Of a stretch of 13,659 nt of DNA, positions 1 through 7,658 are shown piece by piece; within the stretch, counting starts at the first letter, position 1, and every line of letters starts with the position of its first letter. Position numbers and translations under genes: made by a program. The DNA is taken from NCBI GenBank assembly GCA_028717525.1, contig JAQUNT010000016.1:1-13659 (forward strand). Direction: 5' to 3'. The notes beneath the pieces were generated by a model. The model was not told the DNA's origin. It did no database searches and was given only the letters and a program-made list of their open reading frames with translations. The stretch comes from Elusimicrobiota bacterium (lineage in GTDB: Bacteria; Elusimicrobiota; Elusimicrobia; UBA1565; UBA9628).

Positions 1-995
1 GCGCGGCCAACTGCCACGACATCATCTACGGCGTGGAGAGCGGCTCGCCGCGCGTCCTGGCGGCCATGAACAAGAACTACAGCCCGGAGACCGCGGAGCG
101 CGTGCTCAAAGACACCCACGAGGCGGTCATCGTCACCGTGGGGAACTTCATGTTCGGCTTCCCGGGCGAGACCGAGGAGGATTTCCGGATGACCCTGGAT
201 TTCCTGCGCCGCAACCGCGGCGCCCTGGACCGGGTCTACGCCAGCGCCACCTTCACGAGCCTGGAGGCGCACAGCTACCTGCTCGAGCACCAGGCTGAGC
301 TGGGCGTGCGTGAGCTGCCGCCGGACCAGGCCCACAACCTCTATTGGGAGTCCCTGGACGGGAGCAACACCTACCCCGTGCGCCTGGAGCGCTACAAGAG
401 GTTCCGCTCCTTGGCCATCGAACTGGGCGTCGACGCCTACAAGGGCGTGCAGGGCGCCTTGGAGCAGGACCACCTGTCCAACCTGGCCCAGTACCACCAC
501 TTCAAGGGCCTGCCCCTCTCCGCCTTGGACGACTACTCCCGGTACCTGGAGCTGGACCTCTACCACGAGCCGACGCTGGAGCACCTGCGCCGCTACCTCC
601 CCCACCTGGAGAACCTGCGCCGCGCGGCCCGGGCCCTGGCCAAGGCGGACCGGGCCGCGGCCGGAGCGCCGGACGCGGCGCCGGCGCGGGCCTGGGAGGA
701 GACGCAGCGCCGCATGGACGCGGGCCGGACCTGGGACGAGTTCCTGGCCGGCACGCCGCGGCCCCTGGAGCGCTTCCTGTTCCGAGCCGCGGTCTTCCTG
801 CGCGCCATGTCCGGCGAGAGCACGAAGGTCGAGTGGGACGGCGCGCGCTTCCGGCTGTACTGGTCGCGCGAGCAGGTCCCGGGCGCGGAGGAGCTGGAGG
901 TCCTGGCCCGCCGCCTCGGCCTGGCCCTGCGCCTAGCCGAGGCGGAGACGCGGCGCGGCGAGCCGGCGGCGCCGGCTCCGGTGTGCGCGAGATGA
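1..995 (+). CDS. Radical SAM protein, probable B12-binding type (5' end outside window)
   Basis: Only the C-terminal part is present; the frame is open from base 3 and ends with TGA at 993-995. The first visible residues read HDIIYGVESGS, followed by VLAAMNKNYSPE and the segment FMFGFPGETEEDF. This 'G(V/I)ESGS ... GFPGET' pairing is typical of the second half of the radical SAM barrel in proteins that usually carry an N-terminal cobalamin-binding domain. That domain and the CxxxCxxC cluster motif lie upstream of the window, so the B12-binding label is inferred from family resemblance. The rest is a helical tail with an Ala/Pro/Arg-rich stretch around 640-720 and no recognised domain. The stop overlaps the next start by ATGA, so the two are co-translated. 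Substrate unknown; candidates include methyltransferases and ring-forming enzymes of this superfamily. Confidence 0.85.
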   Translation, partial: AANCHDIIYGVESGSPRVLAAMNKNYSPETAERVLKDTHEAVIVTVGNFMFGFPGETEEDFRMTLDFLRRNRGALDRVYASATFTSLEAHSYLLEHQAELGVRELPPDQAHNLYWESLDGSNTYPVRLERYKRFRSLAIELGVDAYKGVQGALEQDHLSNLAQYHHFKGLPLSALDDYSRYLELDLYHEPTLEHLRRYLPHLENLRRAARALAKADRAAAGAPDAAPARAWEETQRRMDAGRTWDEFLAGTPRPLERFLFRAAVFLRAMSGESTKVEWDGARFRLYWSREQVPGAEELEVLARRLGLALRLAEAETRRGEPAAPAPVCAR

Positions 996-2101
996 ACACC
1001 CTGCGCAGACGCTGGCTCGAGCGGGTCCAGAAGGAGAACACGGCCCTCAACCTGCGGGAGTCCGAGGAGGGCCGGGTCATCCTGGCCAGCACCCCGCAGA
1101 CCGTGTTCCTGCAGATCCACGCCCCCTGCAACGCCGACTGCGTGTTCTGCTCCAAAGGCTTCGGCCAGGACCTCTTCCGCCTCGACGAGTGGCGCGCGAG
1201 CTTCGGCTCGGGGCGGACCCCGGTGCTGCAGCGCGCGGGCAAGCTGATCCTGACCGGCTCCGGCGAGGTTCTGGGCCTCTCCGAGGCGCCCGCCATCCTG
1301 CGCCACTTCAACGGCGAGTTCCCGCACGTGGAGAAGTACATCGCCACCAACGCCTCCCACCTCTCGCCGCAGATGTGCGAGCTCATCGCGGGCTCGGGCA
1401 GCCGCTACACCCTCCAGCTCTCTCTGCACGCGCACGACAAGCCCACGCACGAGCTGATGATGCGCTATCCGGCTTACGACCGGGTGGTGGAGAACATCAA
1501 GCGCCTCATGGGACTGCGCCCGGGCTCGGGGCAGGTCAAGGTGCAGTTCATGTTCGTGATGACGACCCTGAACGCCGACAAGCTGCCGGACTTCGTGCGC
1601 TGGGCCAAGGACATGGGCGCCGACAAGGTCCTGGCCGGCTATTTCTACATCTACGAGGCGGCGCAGAAGTACCTCTCCCTCTACTTCAAGCCGGACCTGG
1701 CCAACCGGGCCATAGACGAGGCCCGCCAGGCCGCCGATGAGCTGGGCCTGGAGATCAGCCTGCCGCACAAGTTCGCCCGGTCCACCGTGGCGGATGCGCC
1801 GGCGGTCCGGTGCCGCGAGCCCTGGCACCAGGTGATGCTCAGCCCGGACGGCAGCTTCCTGCCCTGCGACCTATACGGCTCCTTCCAGGAGTCTTTGGCC
1901 GAGAAGAGCTTCGCCGAGGTCTGGAACGGGCCGGCCTACCGCGCCATCCGGAAGGCCGTGCGCGAAGGCCGGGGCTGCCTGAAGGACTGCCAGAGGCAGA
2001 ACCCGGCCGCAGTCGACGAGTGGGCGGCGCACGTGGTTCACCGGCACAAGGACGAAGAGCAGATCCTGCGGGAATACCGCGAGGCCCTGCGCAGGCCGTG
2101 A
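992..2101 (+). CDS. Radical SAM/SPASM domain protein
   Basis: Predicted 369-residue cytoplasmic iron-sulfur enzyme. The cluster motif CNADCVFC gives C46, C50 and C53, which would bind the [4Fe-4S] that cleaves S-adenosylmethionine. The SAM-contact motif is TGSGE instead of the commoner GGEP. The C-terminal part is SPASM-like: C274 in the segment CREPW, then a turn ending SPDGSFLPC (C292), then C329 and C333 in GCLKDC, suggesting at least one auxiliary Fe-S cluster. The start at 992 is chosen because it overlaps the preceding stop (ATGA) and leaves a normal N-terminal extension; a longer open frame runs upstream but lies inside the previous gene. SPASM members modify peptides or act as dehydrogenases or cofactor-maturation enzymes. 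No small peptide gene lies beside it, so no substrate is proposed. It converges on a minus-strand gene 21 bases downstream. Confidence 0.88.
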   Translation: MNTLRRRWLERVQKENTALNLRESEEGRVILASTPQTVFLQIHAPCNADCVFCSKGFGQDLFRLDEWRASFGSGRTPVLQRAGKLILTGSGEVLGLSEAPAILRHFNGEFPHVEKYIATNASHLSPQMCELIAGSGSRYTLQLSLHAHDKPTHELMMRYPAYDRVVENIKRLMGLRPGSGQVKVQFMFVMTTLNADKLPDFVRWAKDMGADKVLAGYFYIYEAAQKYLSLYFKPDLANRAIDEARQAADELGLEISLPHKFARSTVADAPAVRCREPWHQVMLSPDGSFLPCDLYGSFQESLAEKSFAEVWNGPAYRAIRKAVREGRGCLKDCQRQNPAAVDEWAAHVVHRHKDEEQILREYREALRRP

Positions 2102-2122
2102 AGCTCGAGGCCGGGCGCTGAG

Positions 2123-2563
2123 CTAGTCTTCGTCGCGCGGGCGCGCGCGCAACAGGAACACCAAGGCCGCGACGGACGCGGCGGCCAGGGCGAGGATCCA
2201 GCCGATGCCGCCGGCCTCAGTCCAGGCGCTCAGCCGAAGTCTCTCCCCGCGCGGCGGGGGCCGCCGGGCGGAGTCCGGCGCCGGGGGCTTGGCGTGCGCC
2301 ACCGCGGCCAGCAGCCTGCGGGCCCGGGCCTCGGAAAGGCCGAGCCTTCCGGCCAACGCCAGGACCTCCTGCCGCTCGGCCGCTCCGAGGCTCAAGCCGG
2401 CCATCCTGAGCAGTCCGGCCACGCGCTCCCGCACCGCCTCCACGGCCAAGGACGGATGCGCGCCTGCGAGCTTGGAGACCTCTTCGGAGAGGCTTTCTCC
2501 GTCTAGAATGCCGGCGTCGGCCGCTGCCTCCAGGAGCTTGCGGACCTCGGCGAGCTCCCGCAT
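2123..2563 (-). CDS. C-terminal part of a broken gene: helical region plus membrane anchor
   Basis: The frame from ATG at 2563 gives 146 residues, but the same frame stays open upstream to a stop at 2839-2841 with no other ATG, GTG or TTG. The upstream extension is a Pro/Ala-rich linker that turns into an acidic helix (RESDELTEQEMRELAEVRKLL) running straight through the ATG. This suggests the ATG is internal and the piece belongs to the exported protein starting at 3597, after a one-base frame change. No well-placed ribosome site precedes 2563: a GGAG lies directly against it. The protein has two or three helical segments with the look of small bundles, a basic Pro-rich linker, and one transmembrane helix (about residues 118-137) followed by the charged tail RARPRDED. 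That fits a C-terminal membrane anchor. Function not recognised. Confidence 0.6.
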   Translation of the reverse strand: MRELAEVRKLLEAAADAGILDGESLSEEVSKLAGAHPSLAVEAVRERVAGLLRMAGLSLGAAERQEVLALAGRLGLSEARARRLLAAVAHAKPPAPDSARRPPPRGERLRLSAWTEAGGIGWILALAAASVAALVFLLRARPRDED

Positions 2564-3597
2564 CTCCTGCTCGGTGAGCTCGTCGGACTCCCGCCCGGCC
2601 TGCGGCTCAGCCGAAGGCGCGGCCGGCTCGGGCGCCGGGGTCGGCGTCTGCGCGCCGGGCTCCGGCCCGGCGGGCTCTGCGCGGACGGCTCCCGCAGAAG
2701 CGGCTGGAGCGGCCGGAGCCGAAGCGGGCGCGCCTGGCGCGCGCGGCGATGGGCGGGCCGGGGCGGTGCCCCCGGGCGAGGCCGCTCGGCCCGCCTCTGC
2801 GGCGCGCCTGTCCCCTCCATCTGCTCCTCCTGCTTGTCAGGCCCGAAGGCTTGATCGAGCCCCTTGAGCGAGGATGAGGTCTTCTTGGCCGCCTCGACGA
2901 CTCCGCTGGAAGTACCGGCGCGGCCGGCCAAGAGAGCGCTGTTGGGTCCCTCGGCGGCTGAGACAAGGCCCCCGGCCAGGATGCTCCTCGAGAACTCCTC
3001 CCCCTCGTCCTGGGCCTGAGGGGCTGGACCAGCCGGTCCGCTCGGCCCGGCCTGCTCAGGGGTCTCGGATGGTCTTTCCTGAGCCCCTCTCGGGCCTGGC
3101 CGCTGCGTCTGGGGCGCTGGCCCCGAGGCTATGGGATTGTCGACCTTGGCGAAGTCCGAGGGCTTGGGCGCGGCGGCGCCGCCGTAACGGTTGACCATGG
3201 CTCCGGTGTCGTCTACGATGGTGCGCAGGCCCGCCCGGTCCCAGGTCGTCTTCTTCTGCCCCCCTGGGCAGCCGGCCATGCCGTTGCGGCACAGGAGTTC
3301 CCGCTGAATCATGGCCCGCTCCACCGGATCGTTCAATTCGCCTGGGACCCGGACCTGGGGCCGGTCCTCCGGAGGCAGAGCCTCCATGAGCCGCTTCTCC
3401 TTGTCCCGGTCATCGTCCGAGACCATCCCCGCCATGTGATGCAAAAAGATGGCGTTCCAGCCTGCTTTCTGCCAGAGCTTCATGGCCTGGGGGTCGCCCT
3501 CGGGAAGGTCGTAGGTCTTGGACACCCAGTCCCCGATCTGGCTGGCTCCGGCCGTGGCCGGGAGCATGAATATGGAGACGAGAAGCGCCGTCCGCAT
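2503..3597 (-). CDS. N-terminal part of a broken gene: exported protein of unknown function
   Basis: The start at 3597 gives a clean signal peptide, MRTALLVSIFMLPATAGA, with likely cleavage before SQ at residue 19. The mature part opens with IGDWVSKTYDLPEGDP and has a Cys pair (C103, C110) that could form a disulfide outside the cytoplasm. A Pro/Gln/Ala-rich region follows from about residue 150, then a Ser/Ala-rich helix and KQEEQMEG near residue 260. Beyond that this frame becomes Arg/Pro-rich nonsense down to its stop at 2503, while the neighbouring frame looks genuine. The real product is probably about 491 residues ending at 2123. An ATG at 3615 is in frame but adds MIEYGR before the signal peptide and lies upstream of the best -10 box, so 3597 is preferred. 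Domain family not recognised. Confidence 0.6.
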   Translation of the reverse strand: MRTALLVSIFMLPATAGASQIGDWVSKTYDLPEGDPQAMKLWQKAGWNAIFLHHMAGMVSDDDRDKEKRLMEALPPEDRPQVRVPGELNDPVERAMIQRELLCRNGMAGCPGGQKKTTWDRAGLRTIVDDTGAMVNRYGGAAAPKPSDFAKVDNPIASGPAPQTQRPGPRGAQERPSETPEQAGPSGPAGPAPQAQDEGEEFSRSILAGGLVSAAEGPNSALLAGRAGTSSGVVEAAKKTSSSLKGLDQAFGPDKQEEQMEGTGAPQRRAERPRPGAPPRPAHRRARQARPLRLRPLQPLLREPSAQSPPGRSPARRRRPRRPSRPRLRLSRRPGGSPTSSPSRRCGSSPRSASSWRQRPTPAF

Positions 3598-3605
3598 CCG
3601 GCCGT

Positions 3606-3614
3606 ATTCTATCA
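3606..3614 (-). promoter_or_regulatory. Extended -10 promoter for the minus-strand exported protein
   Basis: On the minus strand the sequence reads TGA-TAGAAT, an extended -10 element (TGn followed by a 5/6 match to TATAAT). It ends eight bases before the ATG at 3597, with no good -35. Transcription would start at or beside the ATG. It supports 3597 over 3615 as the start codon. Confidence 0.45.
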
Positions 3615-3646
3615 TAGCGATGAGTCGGCCGCGAAAGTTAAGAAAG

Positions 3647-3675
3647 TTGACCCGTGGCACCACCTCTCGTATAAT
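3647..3675 (+). promoter_or_regulatory. Sigma70-type promoter of the amidase gene
   Basis: TTGACC at 3647-3652, a 17-base spacer and a perfect TATAAT at 3670-3675. The ATG of the amidase is at 3682, six bases after the -10 box, so the predicted +1 coincides with the start codon. There is no room for a Shine-Dalgarno site on such a transcript. This is the strongest promoter-like sequence in the window. Confidence 0.75.
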
Positions 3676-3681
3676 CGGCTC

Positions 3682-5247
3682 ATGATCCGAATCTATCTGC
3701 TGGCTGCCTTGGCCGCAGGCCCGGCGCGGGCCGCGAACGCGCGCTTCGATGTCATGGAGACCTCCATCGCGAAGATCCACGAATCCATAGCCGCGGGCCG
3801 GCTGACCTGCCGCGGCCTGGTGCGGCTCTACCTGGACCGCATCGAGGCTTACGACCAGAAAGGCCCGGCCCTCAACTCGATCATCACGGTCAATCCCCGC
3901 GCCCTGGAACAGGCCGAGGACATGGACAAGGTGCTGCGGCGCGGCGGCAGGATGAAGCCCCTGCACTGCATCCCGACGGTGCTCAAGGACAACTTCGACA
4001 CCGCGGACATGCCCACCACTGCGGGCTCCGCCGCCTTGGCGGGATCCACGCCCTTGCAGGACGCCGCGGCCGTGGCCAGACTGAAGGAGAACGGCGCCTT
4101 GATCCTGGCCAAGACCAATCTCCACGAGTTCGCCTTGGCCGGGATGACGCTGAGCTCCGTGAGCGGCCAGACCAAGAACCCCTACGATCTGACGCGCACT
4201 CCCGGCGGCTCTTCCGGAGGCACGGGCGCGGCCCTGGCCGCCAATCTCGCAGCGGTCGGCACGGGCAGCGACACCATGAACTCCATCCGCTCTCCGTCCT
4301 CGGCCAACAGCCTGGTGGGCATCCGCCCCACCAGGGGGCTGGTGAGCCGGACCGGCCTGGTGCCGGTCTCCTTCACCCAGGACGCGGCCGGCCCCATCGC
4401 GCGCAGCGTGGCAGACGCGGTCCGGCTGCTCGACGCCATGAAAGGCTACGATCCCAAAGACCCGCCCACGGCCTACAGCATCGCCGCGATCCCGGAGGGC
4501 TCCTACACCGCGTTCCTGAAGAAGGGCGGGCTCCCAGGCGCGCGCTTGGGAGTGCTGCGGGCCTTGTTCGGCAGCCAGCCCGTGCACGAGGAGGTCAACC
4601 GGGTCATGGACCGGGCCCTCGCTACCCTCAAGAAAGAAGGAGCGGTCTTGGTCGAGGTCGGCGACCCGGCCCTCGACACAGCCGCCTTGCTCGCGGAGAT
4701 GGACGTGCAGAAGTACGAGTTCAAGCGGGACATGAACGCTTATCTGCAGACCTTGGGGCCCAAGGCGCCGGTCCATTCCTTGGCGGACATACTGGCTTCC
4801 GGCAAGAGCCTCAAGGTTTCCGAGGATTTCCTAAAGACCGCGCAAGGCTTTGAGAACGGGACGGACGAGCCGGACTACAAAGCCCGGCGCGTCAAGATCG
4901 ACGACCTGCGCCTGCGGCTGGCCAATCTCATGGCTGAGAACCGCCTCGACGCCTTGGTCTACCCCCATCAGAAGAGGCTGGCCGTACTCGCCACTGAGCC
5001 GAGCCAGGCGGACCGCAACGGCATTTTGGCCTCGCTGACCGGCTATCCGGCCATCACGGTTCCGGCCGGCTTCTCCGCGGCGGGGCCGGACGCTCCCATC
5101 GGCGTGCCGGTGGGGATCGAATTCCTGGGCCGGGCCTGGAGCGAGCCCTTGCTCATCCGGCTGGCCTTTGGCTTCGAGCAGGCCGCGCGTGCGCGCAAGC
5201 CGCCCCTCTCCACTCCGGCCCTGGAGTTGACAAAAAGCTTGCGATAA
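3682..5247 (+). CDS. Secreted amidase-signature family hydrolase
   Basis: 521 residues, within the usual length of amidase signature (AS) enzymes, which hydrolyse amide bonds with a Ser-cisSer-Lys triad. The triad is visible: K102 in TVLKDNFDT, S177 in TPGGSSGGTGAA, and the nucleophile S201 in SDTMNSIRSPSS. The S177 to S201 spacing of 24 residues matches the family. The usual GGSIR around the nucleophile is changed to MNSIR. An N-terminal signal peptide (MIRIYLLAALAAGPARA, cleavage about residue 17) indicates export, so a role as the GatA tRNA amidotransferase subunit is unlikely; an amidase acting on envelope or extracellular amides is more plausible. The start at 3682 is fixed by the signal peptide and by a promoter whose +1 falls on the ATG. 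The next gene begins 15 bases after the stop. The natural substrate cannot be told. Confidence 0.9.
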   Translation: MIRIYLLAALAAGPARAANARFDVMETSIAKIHESIAAGRLTCRGLVRLYLDRIEAYDQKGPALNSIITVNPRALEQAEDMDKVLRRGGRMKPLHCIPTVLKDNFDTADMPTTAGSAALAGSTPLQDAAAVARLKENGALILAKTNLHEFALAGMTLSSVSGQTKNPYDLTRTPGGSSGGTGAALAANLAAVGTGSDTMNSIRSPSSANSLVGIRPTRGLVSRTGLVPVSFTQDAAGPIARSVADAVRLLDAMKGYDPKDPPTAYSIAAIPEGSYTAFLKKGGLPGARLGVLRALFGSQPVHEEVNRVMDRALATLKKEGAVLVEVGDPALDTAALLAEMDVQKYEFKRDMNAYLQTLGPKAPVHSLADILASGKSLKVSEDFLKTAQGFENGTDEPDYKARRVKIDDLRLRLANLMAENRLDALVYPHQKRLAVLATEPSQADRNGILASLTGYPAITVPAGFSAAGPDAPIGVPVGIEFLGRAWSEPLLIRLAFGFEQAARARKPPLSTPALELTKSLR

Positions 5248-5262
5248 GGGACATTGTCTAGA

Positions 5263-6756
5263 ATGAGGCAGAGAGCGCTCGCCGCGGCATTGTCCCTGCT
5301 CTGTCCGGCCCTGGCCGGCTGCGGCCCGCTGATCGTGAACGTCGCCTACCGGCCCGAAGGGCCGGCCCAACCGGTCCTCTTCGGGCGCCGGCCGACCTTG
5401 TTCCTCGCGCCGGTCAGCGCCGCCACGGACGGGAAGGTCGAGACCTATCAGGGCCCTTTCACGGCCGCGCAGCCCGCCGCGCAGACCCTCCAAGAGGCTT
5501 TGACCACCGAGTTCGGCCGCCTGCAATACCCGCTGGCGGAGACCGCCGAGCAGGCGCAAGGCGTGGTGGAGGCGGTCGTGGCGCGCATGGCCGTAGACCT
5601 CACCGGGAGCCAGGGCCTCAGCGACCTCGTCCAGGCCGAGTACTCCTTCGACCTCACGGTCAAGGATTCGCGCCATAGAGCGGTCATAGCCAAGAGGATC
5701 ACCGGTACCGCCAAGGGGGTGCGGCCGGGAGTCGGAATCCCCGGCGCGCTCTATTCCGGGATGCTCACGACCGCCATCGGCCAAGCCATGGGCAAGCTCG
5801 GCCCCTACCTGGAATCCCAGGACCTGCTGGCTTTGCTCGAGGGCCGGATGCCGCAGCGCAAGGCGGTCGCGGCCGAGGCGCCCGCTCCCATCCGGGTGCG
5901 CAGCCAAGGCAAGTCCAAGGTACCGACGGTCACCTTGATCCAGCAGGAGGCTCCGGACGAGCCGGAGGCCGCCGTGGAGACGCCTGCCGCCCTCCCGGCC
6001 GCGGCTCCGGCCGCCCCGCGCTCGGACGTGGACGAACTGCCTCCGGCGCGGCCGGCTCGGGCCAAGGCCCACGCCGTCATCATCGGGATCGAGCGCTACC
6101 GAGAGAGCCTGCCCAAGGCCGACTTCGCGGCCGGCGACGCCAGGCTCATGGCGGAATACGCCCGACGGCTGCTCGGCTACCCCGAAGAGAACGTCGCTCT
6201 GCTCACCGACGACCACGCCACCCGCGGTGACTTCGAGAAGTACTTCGAGCGCTGGCTGCCCAACCGCGTCGAGCCCGGCGACGACGTCCTGGTCTATTAC
6301 TCCGGCCACGGCGCGCCCAACCCGAAGACCGGCGACGCCTTCTTGGTGCCCTTCGACGGAGACCCGACCTACATCGACCAGACCGGCTATCCCCTGAAGA
6401 AGCTCTACGCCCAGCTGGCCAGGCTGCCGGCGGGGCGGGTGACCGTGGTGATGGACTCCTGCTTCTCCGGAGCCGGCGGCCGCTCGGTCTTGGCCAAGGG
6501 GGCCAGGCCTCTGGTGAACGTCCAGCAGTCCGCGCCTCCCGGCAAGCTCACCGTCCTCTCGGCCTCGGCCGGGGACCAGATCTCGAACTCCTACGACGAG
6601 AAGAGGCACGGGCTCTTCACCTATTTCCTGCTCAAGGGCCTCAAGCAGAGCGGCGACCTGCGCCAGGCGTTCGACTACTCCAAGCCGATGGTGTCCAGGA
6701 CCGCGCGGCGTCAGTTCAACTCCGACCAGGACCCGCAGCTGCGGGAAGGCCGCTGA
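5263..6756 (+). CDS. Lipoprotein with C-terminal caspase-like (C14) peptidase domain
   Basis: 497 residues from ATG 5263. The N-terminus is a lipoprotein signal with lipobox LAGC, C20 being the lipidated residue, so the protein is membrane-anchored outside the cytoplasm. Residues about 30-190 form an unrecognised alpha/beta domain that resembles the small N-terminal domains of outer-membrane-associated lipoproteins. A Pro/Ala-rich linker (about 215-265) leads to a caspase-fold domain: AHAVIIGIERY at its start, catalytic H349 in YYSGHGA and C400 in MDSCFSG, ending in QDPQ. Both catalytic residues are present, so it is probably an active cysteine peptidase. A TTG at 5254 is an alternative start. 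It lies 15 bases after the amidase stop with AAGGGA at 5246-5251 as a poor ribosome site. A TTGACA at 5227-5232 inside the amidase end could be a weak separate -35. Likely co-transcribed with the amidase. Confidence 0.88.
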   Translation: MRQRALAAALSLLCPALAGCGPLIVNVAYRPEGPAQPVLFGRRPTLFLAPVSAATDGKVETYQGPFTAAQPAAQTLQEALTTEFGRLQYPLAETAEQAQGVVEAVVARMAVDLTGSQGLSDLVQAEYSFDLTVKDSRHRAVIAKRITGTAKGVRPGVGIPGALYSGMLTTAIGQAMGKLGPYLESQDLLALLEGRMPQRKAVAAEAPAPIRVRSQGKSKVPTVTLIQQEAPDEPEAAVETPAALPAAAPAAPRSDVDELPPARPARAKAHAVIIGIERYRESLPKADFAAGDARLMAEYARRLLGYPEENVALLTDDHATRGDFEKYFERWLPNRVEPGDDVLVYYSGHGAPNPKTGDAFLVPFDGDPTYIDQTGYPLKKLYAQLARLPAGRVTVVMDSCFSGAGGRSVLAKGARPLVNVQQSAPPGKLTVLSASAGDQISNSYDEKRHGLFTYFLLKGLKQSGDLRQAFDYSKPMVSRTARRQFNSDQDPQLREGR

Positions 6757-6767
6757 CGGCGCCGTTT

Positions 6768-6776
6768 TGGTATCAT
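6768..6776 (+). promoter_or_regulatory. Extended -10 promoter of the radical SAM operon
   Basis: TGG-TATCAT: a TGn extension and a 5/6 match to TATAAT, 24 bases before the ATG at 6801, with no convincing -35. The predicted start near 6783 gives a leader of about 17 bases in which no Shine-Dalgarno sequence is seen. It separates the operon from the caspase gene that ends at 6756. Confidence 0.45.
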
Positions 6777-6800
6777 AACTGGGCCGCCGGTCCCCGCCTT

Positions 6801-7658
6801 ATGGCATCTCCACCCCTTGACCCGCAGATCCGCGTCACCTGGAACATGCACTGGCGCTGCAATTATCGCTGCGCCTACTGCTTCTTCGACGGGCATTGGG
6901 AAGAGTACGGCCGGCGCTTCCTATCGAAGTCCACGCCGGAGTGGCTGGCCTGCTGGAGCCGCATCCAGGAGCGCTGCGGCCGAGCCGCGGTCAACATCAC
7001 CGGCGGAGAGCCCTTCGTGTTCCCGGATTTCATCGCCTTGGCGTGCGGGCTCTCGCGCCTGCATTGGCCCATCAACATCTCCACCAACGCTTCCCTGCTC
7101 AGCGACGAGTTCATGGCCGCCGCCGACCCGCAAAGGATCTCGGTCTCGGTGAGTTTCCACCCCGGCTATCACCAGCCCGCGCCGTTCCTGGAGCGCCTCC
7201 GGAAACTGCGCGCCGCGGGATTCGCCGGCTGCAACAATTTCGTGGCCTTCCCGCCCCAGCTCGGCCTCCTGCCCGAGCTCACGGCCCGCTTCCAGGAGAT
7301 CGGGGAGAGCCTCAAGGTCGTCCCCTTCATCGGGACCTTCCAGGGCAGGAGCTATCCGGAAGGCTACACGGCGGAGCAGAAGAAGCTCTTGGGCATGAGC
7401 GACGACTGGGCGGAGCGGAAGCGCCGCAAGGGCCGGCCCTGCCTGGCCGGACAGCGCTCGGCCTTGCTCCTGCCCGACGGCAATGTCGCCCGCTGCGGCC
7501 AGATCGGAGACCGCCGCATCATCGGGAACATCTTCGACCCGGGCTTCGCTTTCCTGGCCCAGGCCGAGCCCTGCGACGTGGAGCTCTGCCCCTGCGACGA
7601 ATGGAAGGTCATCCCGGACGAGAAGGCCCCGGACCAAGCCGGAGCCTGGATCTCATGA
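6801..7658 (+). CDS. Radical SAM protein with C-terminal cysteine cluster (operon copy 1)
   Basis: 285 residues. CNYRCAYC supplies C20, C24 and C27 for the SAM-cleaving [4Fe-4S] cluster, and NITGGEP is the SAM-binding motif. The motif sits very close to the N-terminus, so there is no extra N-terminal domain. The C-terminal region has C214, then 17 residues to C232, 25 residues to C258, and C263 and C265 as PCDVELCPC: a short SPASM-like auxiliary cluster site. A middle segment, PFIGTFQGRSYPEGYT (about residues 176-192), recurs in the next two proteins. First gene of an operon: its stop overlaps the next start by ATGA. The start at 6801 is the first ATG after the promoter. Enzyme class is secure; the reaction is not known. 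No precursor peptide gene was found beside it. Confidence 0.88.
   Translation: MASPPLDPQIRVTWNMHWRCNYRCAYCFFDGHWEEYGRRFLSKSTPEWLACWSRIQERCGRAAVNITGGEPFVFPDFIALACGLSRLHWPINISTNASLLSDEFMAAADPQRISVSVSFHPGYHQPAPFLERLRKLRAAGFAGCNNFVAFPPQLGLLPELTARFQEIGESLKVVPFIGTFQGRSYPEGYTAEQKKLLGMSDDWAERKRRKGRPCLAGQRSALLLPDGNVARCGQIGDRRIIGNIFDPGFAFLAQAEPCDVELCPCDEWKVIPDEKAPDQAGAWIS

Noticed and set aside
593..1828. Long open frame on the minus strand opposite the two radical SAM genes
   Set aside because: GC-rich genes leave the opposite strand open by chance. The translation has no domain and is Arg/Gly/Val-rich, and the plus strand carries clear radical SAM motifs.
3616..4776. Minus-strand frame extending the exported protein upstream of 3615 through the amidase region
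   Set aside because: The extension runs antisense to the amidase and would bury the signal peptide in the middle; the gene starts at 3597.
4831..6609. Long minus-strand open frame opposite the amidase and caspase genes
   Set aside because: Shadow frame: low-complexity Gly/Arg/Val composition, no motif, and it spans two well-supported plus-strand genes.
6756..6768. Palindrome ACGGCGCCGT followed by TTT after the caspase stop, considered as a terminator
   Set aside because: A perfect palindrome leaves only three base pairs once a loop is allowed, and the T run is short; too weak for a rho-independent terminator.
6757..6800. Possible small precursor peptide for the radical SAM genes
   Set aside because: The gap of 44 bases before the first radical SAM gene is too short and holds no open frame with a start, and the other junctions overlap.
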